DNA of 64,000 nt, from NCBI GenBank assembly GCA_949752795.1, contig OX457062.1, forward strand, positions 95,593,777 through 95,657,776, in the 5' to 3' direction. Made by a program: the position numbers and the translations under genes. The notes beneath the pieces were generated by a model. It worked only from the letters and a program-made list of their open reading frames with translations. It did not search any database and was not told the origin of the DNA. Source of the stretch: Hyperoodon ampullatus. Lineage: Eukaryota; Chordata; Mammalia; Artiodactyla; Ziphiidae. Below are positions 39,401 to 53,400 of this stretch, piece after piece (within the stretch, counting starts at the first letter, position 1; every line of letters starts with the position of its first letter).

Positions 39401-41417
39401 AATTTCAAAAACAAGTCCTTTTTTGGGCTTTTTCTCAGCAATGCTTTCCTTCCGCTTCTGTTCTTGCTGGAGCCAAAGCATCAGCGGAGAGCTGAAATTA
39501 CTTTCTTCTTCTTCCGCTGTTTTAGGTTCTGTGAGGGAGAAAATAGATAGGGGCCAAAGTGGATGCCATAGCAAACACCTACTGAGGACTTTATGCACGT
39601 TATCTCCAAGCCTAACAACATTACACAGCTGGTTTTATTACTCCCGTTTACAGATAACAAACCTGAGGTTCAAAGAGGTGGAGCAGCTTGCCTGAGGTTA
39701 TAGCTAGGAAGTGACCAAAACTAGAATTTTTTTTTTTTTTAATGTGAAGTTATGCTGTCTCTCTGGTAGTTTCTGGTATAACAATCTGACAGTTTTTCAG
39801 TAATTGCCCTCAACAGAGTCAAAGCTAAAAAATAACGATGGTTAACATGTATGAAACACTACATAGGAGGCACTCTTCTAGGAACTTCCTGTATTAACTC
39901 AGATAAACCTCACAAGTCCAATGAGGTAGGTGAGAAATTATCTACATTTTAAAGGTGAGAAAACTGAGGCAGAGAGAGGTTAAGCAGCCCATGTTCATAC
40001 AGCTAGTAAGTGGTAAAGCTGGGATTTCAACCTGTCTGACTGCAGAGCCGGTACTCTCAGCCACCACCCCTCACACTGCCTTCTTACAGAGAGATGGATC
40101 AATCCTCTCCAGGAATCAGCAAATCAGCAGAATGTGACTGCATCCCAAATCATATGGCTAAGCATTTTCTCTGCCTGCTTTTCTTCTGGGAATCCCCTCA
40201 ACGGAAAAGGACAAAGTCTTATATCCAGAGTTCTCTAGTCTTGAAGTGACTAGTTGTTTACTGATGAAATTCATCAGGACAGAAGTGCTATGGAGATGTA
40301 TCTGGAGTCATAACCTAAATCTGGCTCTATTATATAATAAAAATGGTTCTTGGTCTTCACTAGTGACAACTAAAGGATGAAGGCAGCTTATTGTGACCTA
40401 TTTCAGTCACACTGCTGTTACAGCAAACAGAGCAGAAGAGTATTTATAGGTTTTAGTTTCGTGTGCTTTGGCCAATCACTTAACATCTTTAGCGCTTTGA
40501 CCTTTTTTTTTTTTTTTTTAATCTAGAAAGTCAATAGGTAGAGAAGGTGACTTTTACAGTACTTCTGGCTTGGAAATTCTGATTCTAACCCGTTACCCAT
40601 CTAACCTGTTACCCACCCACATACCTGAATTTTCTTGTTCATCTGCTGGATTCTGTGTTGTCTGAATCTCAGGAAGAACAGCCACTTGCCTACATGAAAA
40701 GAAAACCAAATGTGAGATGTAACACCAGCTAGTTCTTCAATTCAAAGATAAAAACTGTCCACAATCTACCATACAGCTGTATCAGTTATACAAAACAACC
40801 ACTAGACATGAATCACAGGATGCTTTGTGAACAACCTGTTGAATGAACACACCACCACACTACTGTACGATACATAACATCAACTATCTTTTGTGAGATT
40901 CTCTCCCAAACATTCGACATGAAGTTTTTGCTTTTGGAGTTGTAGACTGTGTCCTTAAAATTCTTCTCATACCTACCCTTAACTGTTAGAAAAAAATAAA
41001 AGGACGCTTGTTAGAAGCAGTTCTGGAGTTCCTTAAGTGAGTTAGCTGGTTTAATTAAAAACAAAAGCAGCCTGCATGATGAACCAGTAAACCATACCTA
41101 TTTTCACTTTTTACAATTAAATAAATCCTGCAAACAATCCAGATGCAGACCAAGAGGGAACTAGTTAAATAAATTACCATAGGTCTACACAACAGAACTG
41201 GAGGCAGCCATTAAAAAATGAAGTGGGGGGCTTCCCTGGTGGCGCAGTGGTTGCGAGTCCGCCTGCCGATGCAGGGGACGTGGGTTCGTGCCCCGGTCTG
41301 GGAAGATCCCACGTGCCGCGGAGCGGCTGGGCCCGTGAGCCATGGCCGCTGGGCCTGCGCATCCGGAGCCTGTGCTCCGCAACGGGAGAGGCCACAGCAG
41401 TGAGAAGCCCGCGTACC

Positions 41418-41452
<35 letters not shown>

Positions 41453-44400
41453 AAGTGGCATAGAGATATGTGCACAATACAATAGCTGAAAAAAAACAAG
41501 TATAGAACAGTATGCACGGCATTATTTGTTTTATGTAAAAAAGCTATATACGTATTCAAATGTACACCATGCATATCTGTATGCATAGAAATGTTGGTAT
41601 GAATGAAAACAAATTACGAGCAACGATTACCTCTAGGCAATAAACTGGGAACAGGGTAGGCAGGAAGAACATGGAACCATCACCCATTATTTAAATAATT
41701 CTTTTTTTTTTTTTTTTCTTTACAAGCATGTATTAATTCCATTAAAAAAACTTTGGCCAAAAAAAAAAAAATCAACACAAATCAGGAAGGACTATTTTCT
41801 AAATGAGGTGGACAGAACTGAGTGCTTCCCCTCAAGGAATTAAGTCTTATACTTACCCTGCAGGCTGCCCACACTCTTTCTGTGGTGACTGCTCCACGTT
41901 AGCTATATCCTGCTGCTCAGCCTCTGCTCCTGGAGTCCTGGAACAAAATCATGTGTATCTTTTCAAGAAGAACAACAGTAAATATGTACCCAACATGGAG
42001 GTTAGTCTAAAGAAACGACTCTAACAGGATCTGATAAAATTTATGGGCTGAGAAAACTAACCTGTGGTGATACGGGTTAGACAGTGGTTACCTTGGGGGG
42101 TACTGACTGAGAGAGGGCACCAGGAGCCTTCTGGAACACTAGAAATATTTTATGTTATGATCTGAATGGCAGCTACATGGATGCGTACCTAGGTAAAAAT
42201 TCACTTTGTGTACTTTACGTATATTTTAATGATAATGTTTCAGAAACGGACACCATGAGGATCTACAACAGGTGGTTTTGCCTTCCAGACAGGAATAATC
42301 ATCCCTTAGTATCCTAACTGAGCCTCAGCAAAAAAGAAACAGGAGCAAACAGCAGCACTGTTCTAAATCAGCGCAAACAGCAATTAAAGACGTGGTTCTA
42401 TCCAAGGGACCAACTGCCCACAGATGGAACTAAATTTTACTCTATAAATCACCACTGTGAGGGAAAAAAAAAAAAAAAATCAAAGTCAAAGCCCAGAAAA
42501 CCCAAGTAATGCAACTTGGGCAGAGGTGTGTCCCTCCCAGAAGACCACTTCAACGGCCTCTAATCCAGAGCACGAAACCCCTCAGACCCAGCAGAGCCAA
42601 GGTCTGCATCTCTCACCCTGTGACTGAGGTCGGGGGCGTCGTGTTGGCTTCCTGGTCTGGAATGTGTGCTTCAGAAGAACTGGTCCGTGAGTGGGAAACT
42701 TTGTGCTTCTTGCCACTCCCTTTGTCCAAGGGCAGCTGAATCCGTTTGATTTTTGGTTTGGGTTTCAGGGGCCCCGGCACTGAGGGACTTGCTGACTGCT
42801 GTCCAGAGGACGGAGAGCCCCCGGGAGAGGTGGAGCTGGCTTGCATAGCTGAGGATAAAGCCTTATTCTGCTCCAGCCCCATGCTATTAGGAGCATCTAC
42901 CGTCTGCGTAAAGTTGGAGCCCTGGGTCCCTGGAGCAGAATCAAGATCCCGCTGGGAAGAGAGAATCCCCGTTTTGCTGGCGAGGAGCTGGTTCACATGC
43001 TGGAGCTGATAGTGTTCTTCTGCTTCCCCTGAAGGCGAAGCAGCTGTTATGCCCGCAGTCTGAGCCGAGGGGAGCACACAGATGCTAGATGCTGCCGTCA
43101 TTGCAGCAGTAGAGGGAGTCTGTGACGTCCCCAGTTGTGGAAACATTCCTGAACTTGGCGGTAAAGCCACAGGCTGGTCTTGAATCCCCAGGCTCTGCTG
43201 GCTGGCTTTGATTAAAAGATTGCTTATGGAGCCAATATCCGGGCTACCAAGCAACCTCGGGTTGGTTAACGCGACATGTCCTGGAACGGACGCGCTACTT
43301 GTAGGGGCGGTTGTCGTTTGCATGGATACAACGTTCAAGACGGAGGAACCGGAGGCCAAGCCAGACACAGGCCCTGACGTGAGGTGGCCGGTATCCTGGC
43401 TTATGGTGGCCGCACCCGCCGCCGGCGCAGCAGTTCCTCCCACATTCTGCGGTAACAGGGGCGCCTGTTCAAAATACATGATGCCGGACTTAGACCTTTT
43501 TATGATGTTGGGGACAGTTCGGTGAGATGAAGTATTAAGGGACCCCAAGTCTAACAGATTGGGATGATTTGGAAGCTGGGAGGGTGTGAAGTTAATCAAT
43601 GTCATGTTGGAAACCACGTCAGAAGGGGCGATGTTTGAAGGGGTACTAGAGGGAGCGAGTTTTTTATTCTTTCGGGTCTGCAGGCGAGATATGGGTCTTT
43701 TCTTGAGTCCAGAGGATGGAGTGGCTACTGTGGTACTGAGCTCTGTCCTCTGGCTGGCTTCTGAGACCAAAAGCTGGGGATCTGGAGGAGGCTGGACCCC
43801 GATAAGTAGGCCTGAAGGAGGACTGCTGATGTTTGGTGGGAAGCTACTCTGAGTAGCTGCAGGGAAGGAATGTAAGTGCTGGTGATGAGGCATGGGGAGC
43901 AATCCTTTGCTAGCAGGAGGGAATAAAGACTGGGAAGTCGGCAGGCTTGGACTGAGTCCTGTAGTTAGGGTGAGACCACTTCCCATGGGCCCCAATACTG
44001 ACGTATTTGTCTCCATCACACTGGGTGCTGAACTAACAGAAGAGGTCAGCTGGATTTTTTGGGTCACTCCATTCGGAAGAGTCTGGAGAACATAAAGTGG
44101 CTGCATGTTCTGGTTAACAACAATGAGTTTCTCGGTGGCTGGTTTCAGGTGGGGCGGAGTGGTCTGGACAGCGGCATTAGAAATCTGAGACGGGCCAGGG
44201 CTATCGGTAGAGTTGGGCACGTATTTCTGGTTCTGGATAGGAACGGTAGGGGAAACAGGTACCTGAAGGCCAGGGGTGCTACTATTTCTAGTTAAATCCT
44301 GATTGTTGCCATGACCTTGCTCCACCGAACCACAAGGAGGGCTGGAGATGTGGTCTGCATCCATGTGACCTTGGATAAAGTGGTCAGGAGTCATGTGGCC

Positions 44401-47400
44401 TTCAGGGCTGGGATCTACTCCTGGACTCAGCAGGGAGGAGTCACCTTCAGAGGAGGCCACAGATTTTTCTGGGATGGCTCCTCTCTTCTCTCCTGAGTCT
44501 GAGATTACAGCTAGCCTACTGGGGTTCTGGCTCGGGACAGTGGGACTCCGGGTGGTCAGGACAGAGAGGTCTGATGGCAGCTCTAGTGGCAATTCGAACT
44601 GCTCCTCTGCTGAGATGGAGGAAGAGACACTGCTGTCCACGGCTTCCGTTGTCGGCAACTGCTGAGAAAACACTTCGAAAAGACCCATGTCTTTTTCACG
44701 ATTACTATCAAGACCCAAACCTTCACCAAGATTCAGGAGTTCCGACGAAGAGGACTCTGGGCTCTCACCCAAAGCCTGCATGGATGGAGTATTCTTTAGT
44801 ACAAAATCCATAATGTCTGAGGGCAGGATGTTCCCACAGTCATCACTGTTGTTATTATCTGAATCCGATTTCAGGAGCTCAGTATTATAGGTGTCCAGTA
44901 AGTTTTTGTCTGAGGGGGTGCTTGTGTGGACCCTGCGGCTTGACTCCAATGAGCTGAGCTGAGCTTCCAAGGAATCCTGTCCCTGTGCTTTCACTCTGCT
45001 CACAGAGTGGCAGTTATCCATCTTTGGCTCATTTTTGTGGCCAACAGAGCTCTTAATGACATGCTCTTTTTCACCAGTGTCTTCAGGCCGATCCATCTTC
45101 AAGTTCTCTGTTCCGTTTTCTTTACTGTTTCTTTTTGGGATCTGGCTGCTTTTCCTCGTTGTGGCTGTGACGCTAGTATCACTCTCTGTCCCATCGTCAA
45201 CACCATCCAACTGTGAGATTTTGGGAAGATCACATTGCTCTTCCTCCCGAAATAAATTATGGGGTGTCAGCCGTTCCTCTCCACCTGAAGAAATCACTGT
45301 CCTAGTGAAATTGTAATAGTATAAATCGTCTTCGTCGGAAGTGCTCAAGTCATCAGCCCCGTCCACCTGTCCTTCAGCGGATCTCTTGCCTCGCTTCTTC
45401 CCAGTTGAGCTGCTGTAAAACGGAATGTCTTCTTCGCCATAGGACCTTACTCCATAGAGTGGGGTGAGCCCAAAGAACATGTTAGAACGTGCCCGGGCAC
45501 TGCGACGGGGATATCTCCTCTTGAAAGAGCCATCCTCCTGAGGTTTGGGGCCATCTGGAAGCATTAGGTTTCTGTCCTGTACTGGAAGATTCTGATAGTT
45601 ATTACTTTGAGAATCCTGGGATGAGGTATTATTGGGGCTTGCTTGGGCGACTGGACCATCTCCTGGACCTTCGGAAGTGGAAATTGGTTCTGTTGGAGAC
45701 GCTGACTCTATCTGCAAAGGGGAAAGAGGGCTACTTTCTTTTAGGGTATTCTTGGACTGACTCTCACCCTCCATTTTTAGAGGTGTCAGTGTTACTTTGA
45801 CTGTGCGTTTCCGGGGTGTCTGTAATTCCTTGGCAGACCCTTCTACTTGCATGGATGGAGCTTTGGGGACTCCTGGAATAGAATGGACTTTGTCCCCAAT
45901 CTTATCAGAGGAAACATTATTACATGGTCGTTGCCCCATGAACTCAGGAGGCAAAACTTCATCAACAAACTCTGGCTTTAGGTTTCCTTCCTCACCAGTT
46001 GCCACCTGACCAGGTTCCAAAAAAGATTTACTGGAATGCTTTTCTTTGAACACTTCTTTACAAGATTTTTTCCCTTTCTGTCTCCTGTCTCTGGAGCTGG
46101 ATCCCACATGTTCGTTGATAATGGACGATCTGTTGCTCACTCCAGATAGCTTCAAGGTTTTGACTTCAGTATTTTCATTGGGAGGGGAGTTTGCTGACTG
46201 GCTGGAATCTGTCTGTTGGTCTCGATCATTCCTCTGCCCTCTCAAATGGAGTGGCGGGAACGGGAGGGCCTCTTTAGAAGAAAATGGCACTGAAGACAGT
46301 TCAGCAAAAGTGCCCGTTTTACTAACATTTAATTCTCCAGCTGTTGCATTATGAACCTGTGGGGCCAGTTTCGGAATGCCAGGGTAAGCCACACTATGTG
46401 CCGATCCCTCTGAGTTCTTGGAGCTCGGCATTTTGGTCTTCTCTCCCTTCGAAGAGGAGCTCTTGGATGCGGAGTCTGAAGCACTGGAATGCTTCATTTC
46501 TGAAGATGAAGAGCCATCGAAGTGACTGGTTTTAGTGCCCATAGTAACTACCGTCCTTTGCAGATGTGAAGAGGTGGGAGTGTTCTGCCCTAAATTAGTG
46601 TTAGAATTCAGCGGCCCTAAGACATGATCAACCGCTTTGGCACTTGAATCGAGATCTGCAGCGGTCCCTACGGTGGCGACTGAGGAAACACTGTTCCTGG
46701 AGTAAGTGCTCCCAGTTCTCATTGGAGACATTATCCGGAGTTTAGACCGCTGGGGTGACAAGGAAGAAGTACTGTGACGCCTGGAGCCAATGCTTCGAAG
46801 TCCAGAGGAGAGTAAAGGGTCACCCACTGTGACAATCTCATGGGTGGTTGGGGTAGGGCTTCCTAAACGAGAGAGAAAGTAATAAAGTCCATTACAGATC
46901 GGACACATGTGCTGTACCACTGGTTTCAATGACTTGGCTAGATATGTTTAGAGCTAACGGAAAATCAACATTTTTCCATTGGCAGAAGTCACCACGATAA
47001 AGGTGCCTGACAGCACATCAAACTAATCTTTGAGCTGACCTCCTTGGGTCGGGTAGATCAGTGAAGTCCTTTACCTGCAGAAGGCAGTGGCCGACAGCCA
47101 GGGGATCTCTGTGTTGGAGAATAGCTGGGTGTTCGAATCCTAGGGACCTTTGAGATGACGTGATAGAAACAGGAACCAGAGGTCTGTGAATGAGGAGGTC
47201 GATCTGGTGATGGAGGACTTACAATTTCAGCTGTGTTTTGACTTTCTTTAGGTGAAATTTCTGTGGCAGGAAATAAAAACTCTTACTAAGTTTAATTAAG
47301 ATATCAAACAAATGAACCAAGAAAAAGCCAGCGGTCAGGTAAGTACCAGAACAGAAGCAAATGTGACCTCCCAAGGCAATGCCTTTTTCCCACCCGTCCA

Positions 47401-50400
47401 TCACAACATTCCCCCACATCGAATTCAAGTCCCATCTTGATTAAAGACTAACCTGCAAAAGATGTTGGACTGTGAGCAATGGTCCTGTTTTCATCATGTT
47501 CAACAGTGCTGTTGATATCTGGCTCCACAACCGGAGGGCGGCATTCCACTATCTTGCATGTGTACACGCAGCGTTTGCGAGCATCCGTGGTGCTCCAGTA
47601 CACCCGAGAACACCTGCACGCAGATGGCAACGGTCACCGTGAGTGCGAGGACAGAAGCAGAGACTGACATTTGTCAAAACCTCTTCTCAGCCTAGGTTCC
47701 CTTGCCTCCTTGATTTACAAAATTTAGCTTTATTTCATGGATTCTGATTAGAGGGTCTCCTGGTTAGGGTCTTCCAAGTTTTTTGAAGTCCTTGGTTTTT
47801 CCTGGCCTCTCAGAAAACAGTATCAAATCCTTTTTTATTGTGTTGTAAGCAGGGGACAAAATTAGTAAAACAGCCTAAAATGCAAAGAAAAAAAAATACT
47901 AACTATTGATACTACAAGAAATAGTTATTGGCCTTCAGGAAGGGATAACTGCCCCACCATGCGTACAAAGTGAGGAAAGAATAAACCTGGCGTGTTTCCT
48001 TTGGGAGAAAAGCCCCATGAGACAAGAGAAATGGAACTGCTTCAAATCTGCTGGATGCTGATGGAGCCTAGCTCTTTACACTAAGAGCTGCCAGCTAAAT
48101 GTGGAGTAGAGACTGTGTTTTCACAATTGAAATGCAGAATAAATCAGAGTATATACAACAAAAGGAAGACTCCAAAGGGGAAGAGAGAGAAAGTGAATTT
48201 TAAATTTATATCGTCAGTTTGCTAGAAGTTTAAACAATTTGCTTCATTTGGGAAAGATTATAAATTCTTACTGGACTATTTGATTGTTATTGTAGGGGTT
48301 ATTTTTAGAAGGACCTATAAAATGTAAAACGTAAAATGAGGACAGAGGCATGAGGTGTTTGATCCCTGACAACAAACTGGACTTCTGAACTGAGGTGAAT
48401 GGAATTTAGTGGGATCTTAAGAGACTGGCCTGGTGTTTTCTACCTAGGTTTTATTTGGAAATGATTCTGAAATTATGTCAACAATACTTTCCTTCTACAA
48501 CTGGATCTAGCTGACATAAAATGATACTTTAGTCCCAATCTACGAGAAGTAGCAAAAAAAAAAAAAAAAAAATAGGAATTAGTTAAAAGTCGCTAACAAG
48601 TATGGCTCTACATTTAATGACCTACTCACTGCTTCAGGGTGCTCAAGGGGTGGGGCTGCTGTCTTCTCTCTACAGAGCTACTTACTGATATCCAATAGGA
48701 AAGAGCTTATCCTCACAGTCAGAGAGATCGTTCAGAATCCCTAAGCAGTCAATTGTCATGGAGCCTGAGTAAGAAAAGAAGAACTGATTAGAGGCAATCA
48801 TGAGAAGGCCCACTTTATAACTGAAGACTAGAAAGTACCTCAGTGACACAGCCAGCCTTCCCCAACAACCAAGGCCCATGTCATACCAATCATCATGTGG
48901 ATATTTTCTGGTTCTAAGCCATTGAGAAACTTCCTTCTCAAGCTGATTCCTTCAAAGTCCACAAACACTCTTCTAAAAACTTCAAATCCATTCTCAGGAA
49001 CCACCTTAAATGAAAAGCCAGGGTAGCTATTAGGCTATCCCTTTTACACACCATACCCATGATACTGACTCAGAGGGAAAGTGCAGAGCATATCTCAAAA
49101 TCACCCTTCTGTTTCACTAGCAGTGCCTCTGTTATTGCTCCCAAGAGGAGGTGATTCTAGGAATACCTAGAATCACCTACTAGGAACACCTAGGAGAACG
49201 GTGAAATACAGTTTACCATCTTGCTATTTTCAGCTTCTTTTCCTAGAGAACTCAAAAAGCAGCTAAAGCTGTCTCACCTCGCCTTTGATCAAATCCCGAT
49301 GTCGTTGGCAATATACTTTTTTATCATCCAGAAACACACAGTTCTTGGCTCGGGAACACATGAAATGATAGTTGCTGGTGCAGGATGTGAGGCAGCAACC
49401 CACAGTGGCTCCTGGCTTTTGGCAGAATTCACATCTCTAACAACCCAGAAAGAACAGAGTCCAAGTCAGACTTTCAGAAGTTTTAGTCATTTTCCATCTC
49501 CCCTAGAGAGTCGCCCCATTCTGGGTTTCCCACAATTCATTTTGCTATCGGTAATCTGCTGAATTACAGAGAAGTGATATGAGCCATAAAGCCTCCTCTA
49601 CAAATCCTTTCTTTCCTATGGCCCATGCGGCCTAAGATTATTAAATTTAAATATTACAATTTGATTTAGAACTTGAATCAAGACAGTTTTTTCTAGGATG
49701 CACAATTGATTTAGAGAAGATGAAACTTTTAAGATCGATGTAAAAACATCATCTTGGTAGAAAGCTGTTATATACAAAAGAACTCAGTTCTGGAAAGATT
49801 ATACTAGTCAGAGACATAACAGTTCTTAATTACTAGGCTTAACTGATGAATTTATGTGATTCAAAGATTTCCTTCAACTAGGCTATATGTTACTACCTCA
49901 TTCTGTCACAGTCACAGTCTGGACTCCTCTCCAGGGAAGACTTTTTATTTGTGCTCTCTGCACATTTTACTTATGTTTCTTATGCATGTGCTATTTTTTG
50001 TTTCTTCCTGATAATCCTTCATTGTCTCCCCCCGTCAAAATATAGTTTTAAAAATTTTACTCCTTCATAGCCTTTTCTGATTACTCTAAGCTGCTACCAA
50101 TCACCTTCTACATCCCCCCTTCATGTATGTATTTTGTGGGTTTATTCTATGGAGCCTCAGAGTGCTGATTCAACTGGAACCTCTGAGGTCATTTTGTCTA
50201 AATCACTTAATAAATTAATACCTTTCTTAGGCATCTGAATTATCTCCCCAACTGGATAAGACTTTGTTTTCTATTTCTTTTGTACCCATCCTCCAAGGGT
50301 CAGAATAGCAATCTACCTACAGTGTACACCAATATTTGCTGCTGGCTAACCATTCTAAAGGAGCTATGAGAAACATCAGCGAGGCAGCATTTAGCCCCAG

Positions 50401-53400
50401 ACAGAACATCTGGAAACTGAGAGGGAGTCTCTTCCATAACATTCACCCACAGGTTCTTACCAGCTGCTTGCCCCTGATCACAGCCATATGCACATTCTTC
50501 AGTGATCCATCATCATCTTCAAACACTTCTGCTGACCACAAAGCGCAATTTACATGTGTCCATTCGTTTTGGCCAATGTAGAGCAAACGGCCAGCATCCT
50601 AGGAAACAAGAGATTTCATTTTTTCTTTTAAGAATATAATGTCAAATAGGGTTTTCCTTGGTGTTAGCTTTACCCCATTCAGGATAACTCCAGTAAATCA
50701 AGTCTAATTCTTTAACTTAGGGGTGCACACAAAAATCACAATTCAAAGTCTCTTTGTTTTCACTTCTCACCTTTTTCGATTACCTTTTCCACAGACTGGA
50801 AATATTTTATAATCATAAAGGATTAAAGAACAAGCAATATGTGACAGGTTTATAGAAGTGCCCACTGACTTCTTTAAAACCATATTTCAAAGCCAGTTCT
50901 CTCAGCTTGCCTTAAAAACTTTTAAAAAAACTGTAAGCTTACTATGTGCCAGGACCCAAATAAGGCTTTACATAATTTCCTTTAATCCTCATAACCATTC
51001 TGAGGTAAGATTATTATTATCCTCATTTTAAAAATGAAACTGAGGGTCAGAGAGGTTCAACTCTTTGCCAAGGTCAACAAGTAGGCAGCAAAGCACAGAA
51101 ACGAATCCAGGCAAACTGCCAGACCTGGGGACCTTAACCACACTGCTAATAACTACATTAAACACAAGCTACTTAATGTGAAACTTCTGTTTTATTCACT
51201 TTCATAAAATATTTTTTTGAGGAACTGCCAATAGAAATTACAAGATATCAGCACGTTAATTTAAGGCAACTCATCCTTTAAATCAATTAAATCAGTTATA
51301 GAAAAAAAAACCCAAATGCCACAAACTAAGTGACAAATATTCATTGAATAAATGGCACTGGTCACCAAGTTTAGACACAAAGAGGTCGTTATTGGCTAGT
51401 CTACTAAGCAGGACCCAGTGCACCAAGGTACTTACATTAGCACTGTCGTCACCGTACGTCAAACACAATGCACACTGTCTATTATCTTCTATGCCTGGGG
51501 GTGGGTTCAGTTCTGGACTGTCTTCTCGACTCCTATCAGTACCTTGGAACCCAGAAGACATACAGTTAAAATTGGCAATACTATGTCTGATATCAGGAAA
51601 AAAGAAAACAATTCAGCTTAAATAAGAGCCTATGAAATCAACACTTTCAAAAGGTGTTCAAAGTTACGCTATCTTACTATCCGTTACATTACTTGTATCA
51701 ATTCTCTGGTAACATTCCAAGTGAAGCAAAAACAACGACTTTATTACATTTAAGGATCACCGGGAAATTTTTCCAATACGGAAGTACATTAAATTTAGAG
51801 TCACAAAGTCAATCGTTTGCACCCAGAGAGAAATGCATAACAAGTCTTCATTTGGTGTCTTACTCAAAATTGGTGGTGTAGGAGGATGCAGAGGAGTTGG
51901 TGAGTCTGGCTCTCCAGGCCCTTTAGGTTTGGGAGCTGGAATGATTTTCTTCATTAAAGGAGGCTGCTCAGTGTGGCTGTTTTCCTCTCGCTCCTGCCAC
52001 TGAGCATAATTATGGTCAAGTGAAGGTGGAAGCACTGCGTTTGGTAACATCCCACTGCTGGAAATAATCGATTCAACAAGTATTTATTGAACTCCTACAA
52101 GATACCCAGAACTGTACAAAACAGTCAAATTCTTGATATCATCAGGTCTCAGGCCCGGGCACAAGCCTTTCAGACTGTAAGAACAAGTCACAGAATTTGA
52201 AAACTGCCTACACAGGACTTTATTATTTTTAAAAATATAATCCCGATGTATTGTGACTCTTGGTTAAACATCTAGAAACAAATGATAACCTTATCAATGT
52301 GTCAAAAGGATTTACTGGAATAAAAATTTAAGGTTAAATATGGAGAATCAAGAACTGTTGAGAACTACTGAGCCTGCGTGTCTGGAGCCTGTGCTCCGCA
52401 ACTAGAGAAGCCACCACAGTGAGAGGCCCACGCACCGCGATGAAGAGTGGCCCCCGCTTGCCACAACTAGAGAAAGCCCTTGCACAGAAACAAAGACGCA
52501 ACACAGCAAAAATAAATAAATTAATTAATAAACTCCTACCCCCAACATCTTAAAAAAAAAAAAAAGAACTGTTGAGAGCACTATTTGAACGAAATAAGAG
52601 AGAACCCAGTTATACCTGGGCTATATATATAGTACATGTATTGTACATATGCCACAAGTTCCCTAAAACAACAAATACATAAATAAAGAAAAAAAGGGCA
52701 GCAGACTGCAATAAACATTAAGTGTTGTCTCTAAAGCAGCAATAAAAAGGCATTTCAGGGCTTCCCTGGTGGCACAGTGGTTTAGAATCCGCCTGCCAAT
52801 GCAGGGGACACAGGTTCGATCCCTGGCCCAGGAAGATCCCACATGCCGCAGAGCAACTAAGCCCATGCACCGCAACTACTGAGCCTGTGCTCTAGAGCCC
52901 GAGTGCCACAACTACTGAAGCCCGCGTGCCCAGAGCCCATGCTCTGCAGCAAGAGAAGCCATGACAATGAGAAGCCCGCGCACCGCAATGAAGAGTAGCC
53001 CCCGCTCGCTGCAACTAGAGAAAGCCCACGCACAGCAACGAAGACCCAACACAGCCAAAAAACAAACAAATACATAAATAAATTTATTTTTTTAAAAAGG
53101 CATTTCAACTGATTAATCTTTAATATTAAAACCTAGTCTAAAAAAACCCCTCAATCTAAAAATATAAGAACGCTCAGATTTCTAGCTGACGAAGCGAAAA
53201 AAAGTAATACTGAATTTACTCACTTGCTTGATACTTTATTTGGCTCCCAAAACCTGGACTTTTTGACACTGAACCATGGAAAAACACGTTCCATTTGCTA
53301 ACAGAAAAACAAACAAACAAAATGTAAGCATGTGACCATTCATTTGGAAAGCACATAAAAATCAACAACTTCACACCAGCTTCTCTGTCAATATAAGGAT

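Noticed and set aside
42746..46535. Many plus-strand open frames opposite KMT2A exon 27
   Set aside because: Antisense shadows of a conserved 4.2 kb exon; no start context or splice signals.
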